DNA of 64,000 nt, from positions 39,138-103,137 of the forward strand of contig NZ_GL636091.1 of assembly GCF_000186465.1 (NCBI RefSeq). The letters are read 5' to 3'. This DNA comes from Streptococcus australis ATCC 700641. Its GTDB lineage: Bacteria > Bacillota > Bacilli > Lactobacillales > Streptococcaceae. Shown here piece after piece: positions 62,968 through 64,000 of the stretch (within the stretch, counting starts at the first letter, position 1; every line of letters starts with the position of its first letter). Under the pieces are notes generated by a model. That model did no database searches, was not told the DNA's origin, and saw nothing but the letters and a program-made list of their open reading frames with translations. Position numbers and translations under genes: made by a program.

Positions 62968-63889
62968 TCCCTTCTCCTCCTTTAGATCTTAGTAAGTTCA
63001 AATAAGCTGCTTCTAAATTTGAATATTCTACATTAAACGTTTCAATAATTGATTTTCCTTGATTTTCTGCAATAATTTCCATCATCTCTTCAACGGAAAC
63101 ATCCTTACATACGACTTCTGCCTCCGAAAGGATCTGACACTTATTAGCAAACGTAGAAACTGATAATGATTTCAGTGATCTTCCTGGTTTTAACGTAAGA
63201 TTCAGGTTAGTGGTTGAATGCTGTTTAATAAAATTGGCAATATCTCCTGAATAGTACAAGTTCCCTTCAATTAAGACATTTAAGACATCACAAGCAGCCA
63301 TCTCTTCTAAATAGTGTGTAATTAGAACGACTGTCATATTATCTTTCTTATTCAACTGATGAATCGCTTCCCATAAATCATGACGAGATTGTGGATCTAA
63401 ACCAGTTGTTGGCTCATCTAACAAGAGCAAAGACGGTTGTGGCAATAAAGCTCGGGCAATATCTACTTTTCGTTTTTGTCCTCCTGATAAACTGCCATAG
63501 CTTTTCTTTTTAAGAGTAGCTACATCCAAATAGGATTGCAGATCTTTAATACGCTTTTGTACTTGTGATTTTGATAATCCATACAAGGCTCCTCGAGAAA
63601 TCAGGTTTTCCTCTACCGTTAAATGATCATCTAGACGATTGCTTTGAAATACAATACCGATATGTCGATAAAAATCTTTCGTTGACAAGGATTTTCCATC
63701 TACCTCCCAAAAAATCTCTCCTGAACTTGGCTTGAAATTCTGAATCAACAAATTAAAAAGCGTTGTTTTTCCAGCTCCATTTGGTCCAAGAAGTCCATAA
63801 AATTTCCCCTCCTCAAGAACTAAATCAATTCCTTTCAAAGCCTCAAAGGAACCGTAGCTTTTCTTTACATTGTGTAATCTAATTTCCAT
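62960..63889 (-). CDS. ABC exporter ATP-binding protein (CcmA/DrrA type)
   Basis: 309 residues: Walker A GPNGAGKTTLFNLL, signature YGSLSGGQKRKVDIA, Walker B LLLLDEPTTGLD and switch His in ITHYLEE. The C-terminal extension (about 220-309) is as in DrrA-like drug exporters. Ribosome site weak (AAGGA about 15 bases ahead). First gene of a two-gene operon under the palindrome-associated promoter at 63930-63974. Confidence 0.88.
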   Translation of the reverse strand: MEIRLHNVKKSYGSFEALKGIDLVLEEGKFYGLLGPNGAGKTTLFNLLIQNFKPSSGEIFWEVDGKSLSTKDFYRHIGIVFQSNRLDDHLTVEENLISRGALYGLSKSQVQKRIKDLQSYLDVATLKKKSYGSLSGGQKRKVDIARALLPQPSLLLLDEPTTGLDPQSRHDLWEAIHQLNKKDNMTVVLITHYLEEMAACDVLNVLIEGNLYYSGDIANFIKQHSTTNLNLTLKPGRSLKSLSVSTFANKCQILSEAEVVCKDVSVEEMMEIIAENQGKSIIETFNVEYSNLEAAYLNLLRSKGGEGNA

Positions 63890-63929
63890 TTTCTGACACC
63901 AAGATCCTTTTTTCTTTCCTTGTAATCTC

Positions 63930-63974
63930 AGTATACCTAATTTCTATCCTCTAACGTGAGGACATTCATGTCCT
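63930..63974 (-). promoter_or_regulatory. ABC operon promoter with upstream palindrome
   Basis: TATACT at 63930-63935 has no good -35 (CACGTT). A perfect palindrome AGGACAT-TC-ATGTCCT (63959-63974) abuts it on the upstream side, the position of an activator or an inducible repressor. Confidence 0.55.
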
Positions 63975-64000
63975 GTCTAACCTTCATTTTCACTAAAAAA

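Overview
The window is chromosomal DNA of a Streptococcus, probably of the mitis/sanguinis/parasanguinis type; the species is an inference. Evidence for the genus is the gene content: ClpL, PolC, Eep/RseP, LacABCD-TFEG, a YSIRK/LPXTG StrH hexosaminidase, an Rgg regulator and CopY-CopB. Almost every gene lies on the minus strand, so transcription runs mainly from high to low coordinates.

1-8.6 kb is an AT-rich accessory patchwork. It holds a two-permease/one-ATPase ABC-2 exporter preceded by a 67-residue unknown ORF, a 17-codon 3' fragment of rpsI (S9) that looks like an integration scar, a fusion of broken XRE and TMEM175 gene pieces, a cadD-cadC cadmium operon with its promoter and operator, and a copY-copB copper operon bracketed by imperfect inverted repeats. 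It ends at tRNA-Thr(CGT), beside a possible recombinase tail. 8.7-11.9 kb has a nonsense-mutated acetyltransferase gene and a second ABC-2 exporter triad paralogous to the first.

12-21 kb is the tagatose-6-phosphate lactose locus: lacR, then lacABCD from its own promoter, then lacTFEG behind a second promoter and a leader terminator. It is followed by fba. 22-28 kb is housekeeping: tRNA-Leu(AAG), a B3/B4-domain protein, rpoE, tig, and a truA-pdxK-ECF S-component-DUF436 operon. 28-35 kb has strH with a CcpA-type site, structured intergenic repeats, pepS with two small neighbours, and a toxin-antitoxin pair whose toxin is truncated. 35-37.5 kb holds an AT-rich single-gene ABC exporter converging on an Rgg-family regulator.

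37.7-49 kb is core: polC, a lipoprotein gene whose start is frameshifted, a membrane-anchored unknown, and proS-rseP-cdsA-uppS plus yajC. 49-52 kb has a small HTH protein and clpL with a repeat-rich leader. 52-57.5 kb is the most unusual functional cluster. It carries two UroD-fold proteins with a conserved zinc/thiol-methyltransferase triad, a small secreted protein and a complete polar amino acid ABC importer. Both UroD-like genes are preceded by the same 28-bp motif, which resembles sulfur-amino-acid regulator sites; streptococci do not make heme, so a methyl-transfer role linked to sulfur metabolism is likelier than porphyrin synthesis.

57.7-64 kb has a HAD phosphatase, a luciferase-like oxidoreductase, a further copy of the structured repeat downstream of glmS, glmS with NagR-type sites flanking its promoter, and a third ABC exporter of the CcmA-ATPase plus ABC-2 permease type. 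No CRISPR array, rRNA operon, intact prophage or intact insertion sequence was seen.
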